From Pleurodeles waltl (taxonomy: Eukaryota; Chordata; Amphibia; Caudata; Salamandridae): a stretch of 64,000 bases of DNA. Positions 33,461-44,399 of the stretch are shown in pieces. The notes beneath the pieces are model-generated. The model was not told the DNA's origin. It did not search any database and worked only from the letters and a program-made list of their open reading frames with translations. Every line of letters starts with the position of its first letter. The first letter of the stretch is position 1. The position numbers were made by a program, and so were the translations under genes. The DNA lies in the NCBI RefSeq assembly GCF_031143425.1, contig NC_090440.1, positions 342,181,844 through 342,245,843 on the forward strand. The letters are read 5' to 3'.

Positions 33461-34999
33461 TCTTTTTTTTAACTTATACTGGGTGCTCCCTTGTGTCTGG
33501 ACAAAGCTAAACCCCTCTGAAGAGCTCTAATGAGAGTGAAACATGTAACATTTGTGGTGATAAGTACAGTGACAACAATGTACAGCACAATTTTTTAATC
33601 ATCTGCTGACAATCCTCAAACCTGGTCATGGTCTAACCTGACTAAGCAAGCCCGCTAACGTCATGTAGACCAGGGCTAAGCAACATGCAAAGCAACATGT
33701 ACTGTGATGTGAGCCACTTGGAAACACAACACACCATTGTGACCTTCTGAACTACTTGTGCATGTCTGTACAGAGACCTTTACAACCAGGCACATTGAAT
33801 CACTGCATACAGTCCCTACAGGCAACTAGCATGGTACAGACTACATCGTAAGACTTAGGTGGCAGTGAAAGGGCTGGCACGGGTATCACTGAAAGCTTCT
33901 TCTCTGTGGATGTTTGGAAATGTGGCCTTCATAATGGAATCTTATACAACTTCTGAGTGGGTTTGTGCTGTATGTACTGGCATCACAGGAAACATCTCTT
34001 ACCATATGTGGCACTCCTACAGAGATAACATTCAACATACCAAGTTATGTTTGGCCTAATTGGTTGCATGTTGCATGTAACAAAGCTAGTGATTCACATG
34101 TCATGATCTCCCCTTCATTAACCACCTATCTGCACTGTGGGATTGTCTCTTGTGCAATAGGCCTGTACTGTACAAACATGACATCTGGAAAGCTGGCAAC
34201 AGATGTGTGTGAGTAAGGGGCCTGCCATTAGGCAATGACGCACATTGACAGTGAGGGTCAATGGAAATTAATTACCAGGCAGGTGGTTACCTCCGTCTCC
34301 ATTCCAGATTTAGTCAATGTTAACACGTTCAGGCCAAATCGTGCTTCTGAAGACTCATTTTGGCTACATCCAAAGACCAGAAGGTCTACAGGGAGTGGAC
34401 CCAGTGCCTCGGTTACTGTACAACACCCTGGGCTATATCCCATACTGCAAAAAGGCTTAGCATACAGAAGCTACATTAATACTACATTTCCATCACTTCC
34501 ATTCATTACAATACATCCTGTGGCCATCCTATAGGAGAGTTCAGGGTTGTGTGTCACTTGGAAAGGCTCAGTGAAGTTTACATTGCTCTCATACCACAGT
34601 TTGCCAAGGCCTGATCTTGGCTGAGTGATTTGTGGGACTTTACATGTTGCTAACAACATCCTCAACTGACTCAAACAGTATGCATACACAGATCATGCTG
34701 TAATACAAATACATTTACTGTGGTATCAGATATATTGTTGTTTGGCTGTTAAGTTCATTTACATAGATATATGAATCCAATACAAGGAGGATCAAGAGAT
34801 TATCACATATCACCCAACACAATGGTCATTTGAAATACTCAGAGTACAGAGCTCTACAATCCACACCCTGTACATCCTATGTATGGACCACTGATTGTGA
34901 CATTAGGCACTCAGATAACTCACTGGGACTCAGGGGCACATTTTAGCCTGTGAGGAAGAAAAGGATGGTTTTGAATATAGTCAAAAATGTATGTGAGTT

Positions 35000-35074
35000 A
35001 GTTATCTGTCCCTCTGATGAGCCATAGAGCACTGGAGAGAAGGCAGGGGTCCTTTCACCTGCTTGGTCTGGCAT
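35000..35074 (-). pseudogene. Myb2 exon-1 remnant of Harbinger D
   Basis: The minus strand from 35074 reads MPDQAGERTPAFSPVLYG. It matches the GER-x-PAF start of Myb2 in A (MAAASGERAPAFTAQELEKL) and B. After PAF the similarity fades and the LEKLVDG part is lost. Confidence 0.5.
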
Positions 35075-35169
35075 GATTGCTCCCAGAGGTGACACACACC
35101 AACTGAAGTGGTGGAGGTGTTGATGGCAGCAGTGTCATGAGGCAAGTGAATTAGGGCCAGATGAAGGTA

Positions 35170-35390
35170 CAAAAAAATTAGCGACTCACAATTTGCGAGC
35201 ATGTGCGACTCGCAATTTGATTGTCGCTAACTGGAATGCAGGTAGAATTTGCGGGGACAAATTGTGACTCGCACCCAGAGTCGCACGGCAGATAGCAAGT
35301 CCCCTGTTTGCGAGGTCGCTTTTTGCGACCGCGCAAAAAACGGACTCGCAATTTGCGAGTGGGTGTCGCAAATTGCGACTGTGCTGAAAA
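35170..35390. promoter_or_regulatory. left subterminal TTGCGA motif cluster of C
   Basis: Repeated copies in both orientations of TTGCGAG, GCGACTCGCAA and TCGCAATTTGCGA. They probably serve as binding sites for the element's Myb-like protein or transposase (inference). A matching cluster lies at 38440-38635. Confidence 0.6.
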
Positions 35391-35559
35391 TTGAATGCAG
35401 GTGCTGCAGAACACTCCAGAAACCACTCTAGAACACTCTGGAAAACACTTCCTGGCACATGATGATGACATCACAGCCAGGAAGTTTACAAATACACCTG
35501 GGAGGAGGGAGGACCACACCCTTTTTAACTGCTGCACAGCTAACAGAGCAACAGCAACC

Positions 35560-37022
35560 ATGGCTGACACTCCCAGAAAGAGAAAGCTGAAGTTTGCAGA
35601 GAAGGAGCTGGAGGTGCTCACAGAGGAGTGCTGTCTGCACTATGATGAGCTATTTGGGAAGGCAGCCCTCAATGTGCCAGACTCTGCCAAAAAACAAATT
35701 TGGCAGGAAATTCAGGAGAGGGTAAACTCCCTGGGGGTCAGCCACAGGAGTGTGGATGAAATAAAGAAGAGGTGGTACGACCTCCGCTCCCGGACCAAGG
35801 AGAGGGCGGCAGAAAGGCTCCGGGAGATGAGAGGCACAGGAGGGGGACCATCTTCCATACCACCACCCACACCCCTGGAGGAAAGGGTGGAGGAGACCCT
35901 GGAGCCGGAGTCTGTAACTGGATTTGGAGAACTGGACACCTCTGAGCCTAGAACATCAACCGGTGAGTACCATGTGATATGCCTGTACCCCCATCAATGC
36001 CATACCCCCGCCCACCATGTACACAGGGGCATGCACAACCAAGATAGCTCCATTTCAGAGTAGCAGATACCAGCATGATGCATTATGGGCAATGTAGTCA
36101 AGTAGGCAGTTAATAGGCAAATGTTTATTAGGAAGTGTGCAACAGATAGTAGACACTGACAGTGTTTTCCCCATGTCCCACAGGTCTCCCACAAGACACC
36201 ACCACCAACCACAGCAGCCAGGTGCCACTGGTCAGCCAGCCCCATGAGGAGACAACAGGAGCAGCCACCACTCCCACCTGCACCACCAAAACCATCCCCT
36301 CTATGGCAACACCCGCTGCAACAGTGGTTTCGGAGCCTGCACCAGCAACAACCAGGAGTGCCACATCACACATCACAGGGCCTCCACCGCTGCGCAGGCG
36401 ACGCAGGATGAGGAGAGCAGGGCTGCAGGCAGAGTCAGGGCTTCCATCCACCACACCGACAGAGGCACAACTGCTACGTGGTCAGCGCCTGCAGAATCAA
36501 CTGTTAGAGCGGATTAGTGGGGTTCTGCAGCGCTTCGTAAGGAACAATGCAAACAGCATGCAGCAGGTTCATGCACAACTGGAGGTAATTGGCAACAACA
36601 CTGGTGACCTAGCCCTGTCAATGCGTGAACTGGTGGCTGGACTGCTTACACAGAGTGAGGGTGCGCGGCGCAGGAACCGCCAGCTGCTGCAAAGGCTGGA
36701 CAGGATGGCCTCCTTTATTTGCAGACTGGCAGTGAACACTACTGGGCTGTCAAGGAGAACAGTCGGCCTCCAGGTTGAAATGGGCCACTTTGCGGGTGAT
36801 GTGGCTAGGGGCCTGGGCCGGATCACCCATGAGATAGACCTCATGGAGGCACAGCAGGTGTCCAGGGGTACAGGGGACACCCCACAAGACAGCGAGGAGG
36901 GCTCCACTATCAGCAGTGTCTCTGCTGGTGACACCAGGGTGCTCCGGAGTGGGAGTACGAGGCAGAGCACTGCTGAGCAACCTGGTACCAGCCAGGCTGA
37001 CAGAGGCCGCCGTAGGCTGTGA
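35560..37022 (+). CDS. Myb/SANT-like protein of Harbinger C, intact, 413 aa, two exons
   Basis: Exon 1 (35560-35962) starts MADTPRKRKLKFAEKELEVL. The Myb-like domain (residues about 10-95) shows the helices IWQEIQERVNSLG and IKKRWYDLRSRTKERA, then a GTGGGP turn and Pro-rich linker. Donor GTGAGT, 221-bp intron, acceptor CCCACAG, phase 1. Exon 2 (36184-37022) has a Thr/Ala/Pro-rich region, a basic cluster (PPLRRRRRMRRA, a likely nuclear signal), a long helical segment (LLERISGVLQRFVRNNANSM) and a Ser/Arg-rich end, RGRRRL. The joined length is 1242 bp with no stop or frameshift. Role by family: binds element ends and supports the transposase in the nucleus. It is the best-preserved gene in the window. 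Confidence 0.88.
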
Positions 37023-37178
37023 ACTAACCACTGTCCCTGATGTTGGGGCACATTATGGCAATGTGTCCCATGCCAGGTGGGCTTTTTGAAGTCCCTGAAC
37101 AGTTTTTCATTGTATTTAGTTTGGTTTTTGCACATATTAAATCATTTTTTTGTTCCACTTAACAAATGGAGTGCTTGT

Positions 37179-38352
37179 TCAGTTGGTGAGTATGGTAGAA
37201 GTTGGCACGTACCTTCCAAAGTATTGGGTTGCAATGTGTTCCCGTCTCAGTCTGCCTTGATTTGCGATGCTCCTATCCCCATGATGGTGATGTGGTTGCT
37301 CTTGCTCATCATCCTCAGAATCTGGGTCTGCAGGGGTGAGAGGTAGCCCACGTCGGGTGGCAATGTTGTCCAGGATAGCGCATGCGACAACTATTTTGAA
37401 TGCCGTTATGGGGGTATACTGGAGGGCACCTCCACTTCGGTGAAGGCATCTGAACCGTGCTTTCAGCAATCCAAAGGTTCGTTCTATCAGGTTCCTGGTC
37501 CTCTTATGTGCACTGTTGTATCGCCTCTCACATTCATTGCTGGGTGTTAAGTACGGAGTCAGTATCCATTGAGCACAAAAAGTACACTGTTAGAAAGTCC
37601 TGGTTGGTGTGCACATTGATCTGTGTGCATGTCTACAAGGTGTATGCAGCTCTACCTAGGAGGTATCCGTCTCCAAACTCCCCACGTTCCAGGCGTTGGT
37701 GTATCCCACTGTGCCTAAAAATGTAGGAGTCATGAGTACTACCTGGAAATTTAGCAACCATGTCAGTGATGACATAATGGGCGTCACAAACAACCTGAAT
37801 ATTGAGTGACTGGGTACACTTTCTATTGCGGAACAGATATTCCAGGTTTGCAGGAGGGCATATTTGAATATGTGTCCCATCTACACACCTTATGACATGG
37901 GGGAATTTGGCAATCGGGTAAAAGTCCAACTTGGTGCTGTTAATTTCTGCCTCATTCCTGGGTAGGTATATGTATTGGGACATGTGTGTGAGTAAGGCAT
38001 CTAGGAATGCCCTGAGGAACCTTGATAATGCACTTTGGGATACCCCACCTGCCACAGCAATTACCCCCTGATAGCTCCCCGAGGCCAAGAGGTGCAGTGA
38101 GCATAGCACTTGCACATACATAGGGATGGCGCAGCCACGCATAGTCGGGCGTTTTAGCTGTGGTTTGAGCAATTCAATTAAATCTAATATAGCTGCGCTG
38201 CTAAGTCTATATTTATCGTATATTTCCTCCTCAGTTTGCTGGAAGAGTGTCTGCCTTGTTCTGTAAATCTTCTCCTGTCTCTGGCTCCTCCTCCTCCTCT
38301 GCTGGTCTGCGTGGGCTCTCCTCCTCACTCCTATCAGGTATATCTCCGCCAT
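37179..38352 (-). pseudogene. Harbinger transposase of C (HARBI1-like), one break
   Basis: From MAEIYLIGVRRRAHADQQRR at 38352: a basic N-terminus, a helical domain (YRLSSAAILDLIELLKPQL), CAIPMYVQVLCSLHLLASGS, the first catalytic Asp (VIRCVDGTHIQICPP), RNRKCTQSLNIQVV, and the second Asp (FPGSTHDSYIFRHSG). After GDGYLLG the frame meets a stop about 10 codons later. Coding sense resumes about 90 bp downstream at WILTPYLTPSNE (about 37565) and continues ERRYNSAHKRTRNLIERTFG (catalytic Glu), LLKARFRCLH and an acidic, His-rich tail. GT and AG dinucleotides exist in the gap, but no pair I tried gives a clean frame, so this is either a decayed intron or an insertion. The break coincides roughly with the intron site of B and D. 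Confidence 0.85.
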
Positions 38353-38439
38353 CTTGAGTAACCCAGATGCCTTCTGGGTCTCCTTTTATACTTTGGTAAT
38401 GGTTACCACCTGCTCTGAGTTAGTGGTAAATTGGACATG

Positions 38440-38635
38440 CAAAATGGGCTTTTTGCGACTAGTCGCAATTTGTGAGTTGCTATTGCATATGGTTTGCGAC
38501 TCGCAAATTGCGACTTCCTATTTGCGGGTCGGCATCGCTGTCTGCAAGTTGGAAATGGGATTTTTGCATCCCATTTCCGATTTTGCGGAGTCGCAAATAG
38601 CGATTCAGGCCATTTGCGACTCGCAAAAGTTTGCT
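38440..38635. promoter_or_regulatory. right subterminal TTGCGA motif cluster of C
   Basis: Contains GCGACTAGTCGCAA, TTGCGACTCGCAAATTGCGA and further TCGCAAA copies. Mirrors the left cluster at 35170-35390. Confidence 0.6.
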
Positions 38636-39357
38636 ACATCAGGCCCTTACTGTCCAAACCGCGGCATACATGCACGCCATGTACGAGGTCATCACCGTCA
38701 ATGGGCACAGCCATTGGGCTGCGACTATCACAGGCAACAACGTTAGCCTATGGCTGTGTTTTCTGTGGTTAGAACCCTCCCACTGCACAGTCAACTTCTG
38801 CCAGTGCAAAGGTTCCTAAAGCCCAATAAGCTAGGTAAAGCATTCTCCATTTTGGCAGTTTGGTGACTGTTAAATGCATCATAACATCTATTAGTGTGTA
38901 AAGCTTCTCCACAGATGTCAAGCTCCCTTGGTGTGTAGATTCTCCTACACAATCATCAATATAGTGTGCTGCTGGTCACAGATGCCATATAACCTCAGTG
39001 CACTGTACCTCACCGGTGATATTATTTTTGGCAGTCGGAACATACTTTACAGTATCAAGGGGCACAAAATGAGCAGATAGGTGTGTGATGTGCACATATA
39101 TGTTGTATATAGATGTCTGGACAACCATGGGGGTCATAGCTTGAGCTTAAGTAGTAGACAGTTTTGATGTGTAATGAGTGTCATGTATTTCCAGTTAATG
39201 ATGTCTTGTCACATGACATTGGTCTTACTCATGAGATATGTTGGTCTGGACACAGTGACTAATGCTCCAAATCATTTCATTCCACTAATAGGTACTCTGG
39301 GAGAGAGTGTATGCGACAACCTACAGTCTACCATCCATTTCCAGACCTCTAGACCAT

Positions 39358-40408
39358 GGAAGAATGCGACATAATGAAGCACTTTTGTCTGAAAAGGTAA
39401 ACAATCCAAGATCTATGTCGTCAGTTGGAGCCTGATCTCATGCCTTACAACAATAATTCAACATCTTTACCACCCTTTGTCAGACTCATGGCAGTATTAC
39501 ACTTCCTGGTCACAGGCTCATTTCAATATACGATGGCAATATCTAGTGGTATGTCACAACCTATGTTCAGTGGTGTTTTAAAAGGCATGCTATTAACAAT
39601 GATGAAACACATTGAGAGCTATATCAGGTTTCCCAGATGTGAGGAATTAGCTATTGTGAAGGTTGACTTCTATGGATTTGGTCACCTCCCACATGTTGTG
39701 GGGGTCATTGATGTCATCCATATTGCATTGGTACCACTGCATGCCAGTGAACAAGTTTATTGCAACAGGAAGAACTTCCATTTGATCAACATCCATGTTG
39801 TCTGCCTGTCAGATCTGTAAATTTCTGTACCCTGTTCACAGGTTCAGCCCATGATTCCTTTGTTATGCAGAAGAGCAACCATCCCCAGCTGATGTCACAA
39901 CTGCAACCGGAGTGGCCTGGCTTGTTGGTAAGTTACATCTGTTATGATCTTGTGTATTCATTGTCAGGTGCAACAATCAGGAAGTGTGTGACTCATTATG
40001 GCACTTATGTCACTTTACAAAACAGGAGACTCAGCATATCCCAACTGTCTTTGGTTGTTAACACAGCTGAGGAATCCAACTACGCCAGAGGAAGTCCACT
40101 TCAATGAGGCACATGGAAGAAGACAGCAGCCAGTTGAACAGGCTTTTGGACTCCTGAAGGGCAGATTTCACTGTCTGAATAAGACTGGTAGAGCCCTCCT
40201 CTTCTCACCAGCAAAGGTATGTCAAATTACTGTGGCATGCTGCATGCTCCATAACATCGCCCTGCAAACTAACATCTCTTACATCCCAGAGGAGGGGGAG
40301 CCTGTGTTGCCACCAGATGAAAATCAGGAAATGCCAAATGAAGATGATAGTGGTGAAGAGGAAGGAGCTGACTTGCGGCAAGATCTCATCAGCAACTTCT
40401 TCTCATGA
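39358..40408 (+). pseudogene. Harbinger transposase of D (HARBI1-like, two exons)
   Basis: Starts near MEECDIMKHFCLKR, followed by a stop, then TIQDLCRQLEPDLMP. MAVLHFLVTGSFQYTMAISSG follows, with the first catalytic Asp in VGVIDVIHIAL (the usual GTH is changed) and VYCNRKNFHLINIHVV. A frameshift precedes the second Asp (GSAHDSFVM). An intron with GTAAGT and ACAG spans 39928-40025, 98 bp, at the same place as in B. Exon 2 reads GDSAYPNCLWLLTQLRNP, EAHGRRQQ, then VEQAFGLLKGRFHCL (catalytic Glu), and ends in an acidic tail and ISNFFS at 40408. Several lesions; the oldest of the four transposases. Confidence 0.8.
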
Positions 40409-41609
40409 ATGTAAGTATGTCATGAGTTGTCATGACTTTGACTGTACAATGAACTCTTATTGTGATTATGTGAGGAGTATTCTTGTTGCAAAAGTTCAGA
40501 ATTTGAAGCTCTGGCAAATATTGGCAAAGTGTGTCTGATGAGGAAGCTTTTGACACAATCACATTTTGGAATTGCTGCTTTGAGTGAGATTTATTACAAG
40601 GAGTGCATTGTCCAGACGTTTGCTATGTGAATTGTGTAATATATATTGTTTCATAACTATACTCCTTGTTTTTGCTTTTGTTCCGGTACCTTCCCCATGA
40701 CATCCTCATTCGGACATATCTGAGTTGTGACTTTGGCAGGGGTATGATTCTGTTAGGACATACAAAGGGGGCATGGATTGTTACTGGGAATGTAGGTCAC
40801 AGACATTGGGTGTACAAGACTTGTGCCAAGACAGCTTGCACAGTAATAGGGTGGAGGTGTTGAAGACTCCTTTGGACATGTACCTTGTTGTGTGATGACC
40901 CTGGTGCATCATGGTGTCATCTAGGCTGAATGCATGTTAGGTTCCCTTCACAATGGCTAAACACTCTTTTTGTATGAACAATATGTAGCTGTTGATGGGT
41001 TTCATCATTGTAGGCCACAGTGCCTGTGGCACATCACTGACATTTATTTGTGTTATACCAGACGCGCTGGAATGTAATGACTGTGTGATCACAAACTGTT
41101 GTACTGTCATCTGTCTGAGTCTTACATTAAATGATGTTGGATTCCTTTTGTGGGGTAGGTGATATGACTTCAGCTGATGACATCAATCAATTTCAGGTTT
41201 CCCTTTTCTACAGGACAATGTCTGATATACCCCTTCCTTCCCTGGTCTGTAGGTCTGTACCTGTACATTTGATCATTTACCCAGTATGATTCAATCATGT
41301 TTGATTTGCTATTTTTCAGACATACTGACAGTCTATGACCTGAACAATGTAATACATGTTCTTCTTTGACAAGACACTTGCATGATTGTGTTTGTGTGGA
41401 ATTGTTGTAATCCTGAGCTGGACACTGTGTACATGCAACATATCCCTGCTTCCAAAAGTAGCCTTTTTTTTATTGTATGGTTCACATACTCTTACATATC
41501 TACATTACTAAATGTTGAATTTAAGACAACAGACAGTGAGTTTGCGACTGGTGAATTTATTACAGTGCTAAACAAACTTGTGGGAAAAAATAACATAAAT
41601 AATAAGTGA
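40409..41609. other. 3' region of D, no gene recognised
   Basis: By position this corresponds to the interval between transposase and Myb1 in element A, but no clear similarity is visible. Short open frames only. Confidence 0.4.
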
Positions 41610-41890
41610 AAGGGTCAGTCATGGTGAATGAAATAATAGGAGTAGATGCCACACCATCGAGAGTCCAAAGTCCCGAGTACTCCTCTCATCAGAAATGGAA
41701 TAGGATTCAGGATCAGTCAACAGAGTGAATGTGTGACACACAAAGGAGGACATTAATGATGAGGTTTCTTGCTGGAAGTGGTGGTTGTCTTGCCATCCGC
41801 ACCACCTGGATTTTTACATGGATGTCTCCCTATTGCGAGGTTGTGGGAGGGGTTTAGCTGCTGCAGAGGCAGGTGTGTCTGAGGGTGGTT
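41610..41890 (-). pseudogene. Myb1 3'-end remnant of Harbinger D
   Basis: The plus-strand text GGTGGTTGTCTTGCCATC (about 41783) parallels GGTGGTCTTGCCATC in the Myb1 3' end of A (26262), with similar flanks. No open frame survives. Confidence 0.4.
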
Positions 41891-42049
41891 GGTCCTCTGC
41901 AGCCAAGCCACAGCAAACACTTCTGGTTTTCACATTGGACCTTTAAAACAGGTTCCGCTATCAAAATCCGAAGCTTCATCTCTGTCCCATGCACGCATTC
42001 AGAGGACAGGGATGAAATGTTTCAGCAAGCACAGAGCTGCTGTCAAAGC

Positions 42050-42330
42050 AGCACCGTGCTTGCTGAAGCAATGGCTCTGCAGGGGAAGCGTTAAGGCTTC
42101 CCCTGCAGTGCCACGTAGCCCATAAAGGGCTTTTTTTTTTTAATTACATTTTTGTTTAATGTAGGGACCGGGCTCCCCTGCGGTCCCAGATAGCCCGTAA
42201 AGGGCTTGTTTTTCAATAATAAAATTAAAAGAAAATACACATAGGTATCGCAGCGGAGCCCTGGAGGGATCCCCCATGGTCCCAGATATCCCTAAAAGGG
42301 CAAATAAACTAATGTAAAAAAAAAAAAAAG
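42050..42330 (+). repeat. diverged tandem unit with poly-T/A tracts
   Basis: Three loosely repeated units: a CCCCTGCGGTCCCAGATAGC-type segment, then CCC(R)TAAAGGGC and a poly-T or A-rich run. Near-inverse text (AGGGGAAGCGTTAAGGCTTC then CCCT) forms a small palindrome at 42077. Confidence 0.5.
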
Positions 42331-42519
42331 CTCAGTGTGAAAGTCAAGGACTTTTGCACTGAGGGTTAGAGTCCAGCTGAACTTGTTTCCCTCTTTTTTT
42401 AATTTTCTAATGTTTAAATAAAATTTAAAGGTGATTTTATTACTTAAAATGTAAAAATTTATTTTCATGTTTTAATTAAACAAAAATATGTAATTTTGAA
42501 TTATCATACATCAAAGCCT

Positions 42520-42870
42520 AAAAAACTGTCTGTCTCCCTCTCACTCCCTTTCTCTCTCTCTCTGTCTTTCAATCTCTTTCTGCCACTCATACACACACTG
42601 AGATACTTACGTACATACTTAGACACTCATGCACCCACTCACAAACTCACTGAGACCCTCTTGCATCCACTCACAGCCCCAGTCAGACCCGTACACACCC
42701 ACTCACTTACACACCCACTCACAGACCTGCTCAGACACTTACACACCCACTCACAGACCCACTCACACTCTCATGCACCCTGTCACAGACCCATGCACAC
42801 ACTGGCGCACCCACTAAAACACTGATGTATGCACTCTCAAACCCAGACAATCTGACAGACACTCTCACCC
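42520..42870 (+). repeat. CT-rich tract and CACCCACTCACA minisatellite
   Basis: A (CT)n-like tract (42530-42580) is followed by many variants of CACCCACTCACAGAC (about 10-18 bp). Open frames here are artefacts of composition. Confidence 0.85.
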
Positions 42871-43218
42871 TAGATACATCCTCTCACATCTATTATCATA
42901 CCCAGAGAGGCCACAGTCAACTTACACCGTGCAAGGCCAAAGGCCCGTGTACAGCATGGGGTTGAGTGGTTACGGGGAGTTGGCTGCAGGCCAGGTCTTG
43001 CGGGCAATCTCCCTTGTACAACGGTGAAGTCTGTGCATGGTGCAAGTTTGGGTGCTTATAGGGGGTAGGCCTCAGGGCTTGGGGTCAACCACTGGCACGC
43101 ACAGCCAAAGCCTGTGGGTGGAGGTAGTTGAATTAACTTATAGTAATGACAATTACTATATGTTAAAAAACAATTTTAGTTATGGTTACCTCAAGTAACT
43201 ATGACTCACGCTCTAAGG
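42871..43218. other. unrecognised stretch
   Basis: No gene, repeat unit or terminal repeat recognised. Confidence 0.4.
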
Positions 43219-43394
43219 TAACTATAACTCGCGCCCTCCCATCCACACTTTCCTCTTCAATAATTTTATTGCAAATGTTGCAGTGATAATATCAATGATG
43301 CCAAAGGTGACATAAATGATATGATATGTGGAGTGACTAGCTGCGTATGGCAAAAGCGCGACCTATTGTTACCCTCGGGCGCGAGTTATAGTTA
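43219..43394. mobile_element. foldback element with 18-bp perfect arms
   Basis: The left arm TAACTATAACTCGCGCCC (43219-43236) has its exact reverse complement at 43377-43394. Further TAACTATAAC motifs flank both sides, so the inverted region may be longer and degenerate (about 43150-43430). Non-coding. Confidence 0.75.
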
Positions 43395-43779
43395 TTTGAG
43401 TTAACTATAACTATGACTACTGACTTTCTATAGTTCTGTGCAAGTAAATTCAGAACCTAACTAGAACGTCTCTGTAACTTTTGTTTTTTTCTGTGAATTT
43501 CTATGGTTTTTTAAGCAAGCACACATGTAAATAAAACCAGCGACACACACGCCCTTTGGCCATGTGCAGCAAAGGTTGGCTGCAGGGCCTGGCCTATGGC
43601 TAGGCCCAGCGGCCGACCCTCCTCCATGTATCCAAACCCAAGCTGTGCACGGCCTTCAGCCATGCGCAGCATGAGGTTGGATGTTTTGATTGCTTTTTTT
43701 TTTTTTTTAAAGTGTCTCTGGATCTGTGGTTCCAATGCATGGATCAATGGATACGCAGATTGGACCTAAAAAAATATAC

Positions 43780-44290
43780 ATTTGGCAGTTTTTTGCCCAC
43801 GGAGGTCGCTAAGGGACCCTTCTATGTGTCCTATGGGGCAAGGATACCTGTATCCTGACCCCTTATGTGTTTTTGCACTCTTCTTTTCCCGCCCCCCCCC
43901 CCCGAGCTGATGCGACAAACAAAATGGTGGCCGCAACTTTTCTGTCAGGTTGCGGCCAGACAATCAGAGCCTTGCTTTTCCCCCTGGATCACCAGATCTG
44001 AGTGCAGATCCCTGGATCCTCTGCATCCCTAGATATCTATAACTTCAAAACTACTGAACGATTCCCACCAAATCACAAAAAGCATAATCTGAGCACCAAG
44101 ATCTAACTTCCTGCCAAATTTTGTGTAATTCTGTTCAGAGGTTTGGGCTGCAGATGTGTCTGAAGATCCTATAGAAAAATGAACGGGAAGAATGGGTTTT
44201 GGCACTTCCCTTTTTCTCGCCCCGCTTGATGGGTCACCCAGAAACTTTGAAGAAAATAGCTGAACCGAATGAAGTGTACGTTTTAAAAAT
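43780..44290. repeat. interspersed repeat R2
   Basis: Related to R1 (15600-15933 joined to 18090-18280), best in 44030-44190 around CAAATCACAAAAAGCAT and CAAGATCTAACTTCCTGC. Includes a poly-C run at about 43893. Confidence 0.6.
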
Positions 44291-44399
44291 GTTCTGAAGA
44301 TTTATCAAAAGGCACCAAAGTTATTGGCAAAACAAAAAACACTCTTCCTATGTGAACTAGGTCCTAACTATAACTACCAAGAGCAGAGAGTTCTCTTAT

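Larger units (their letters stand above)
35154..38646. mobile_element. PIF/Harbinger element C, complete, 3493 bp, two genes
   Basis: Left end GGGCCAGATGAAG; right end, inverted, GGGCCTGATGTAG. Target duplication TTA at 35151-35153 and 38647-38649, the classic Harbinger TWA target. Convergent genes: Myb-like (+, 35560-37022) and transposase (-, 38352-37179). Subterminal regions carry clustered TTGCGA/TCGCAA motifs. It differs from the A/B/D family in termini, size and protein sequence, and is younger than D, which it splits. Confidence 0.94.
33480..41900. mobile_element. PIF/Harbinger element D (old, split by C)
   Basis: Remains of a three-gene Harbinger in the same orientation as A: Myb2 exon-1 remnant (-) near 35074, transposase (+) 39358-40408, Myb1 tail region (-) 41610-41890. 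Terminal repeats were not found, so the limits are approximate. Element C sits between the divergent Myb2 and transposase starts. The leftmost 1.5 kb holds only decayed sequence with short open frames. Confidence 0.6.

Noticed and set aside
37565..37665. Clean intron in the C transposase at GDGYLLG
   Set aside because: GT and AG signals are present but every pair tried either keeps a stop or shifts the frame before WILTPYLTP. Reported as a break instead.
42496..42825. 109-codon Thr/His-rich frame
   Set aside because: Produced by the CACCCACTCACA minisatellite; not a protein gene.
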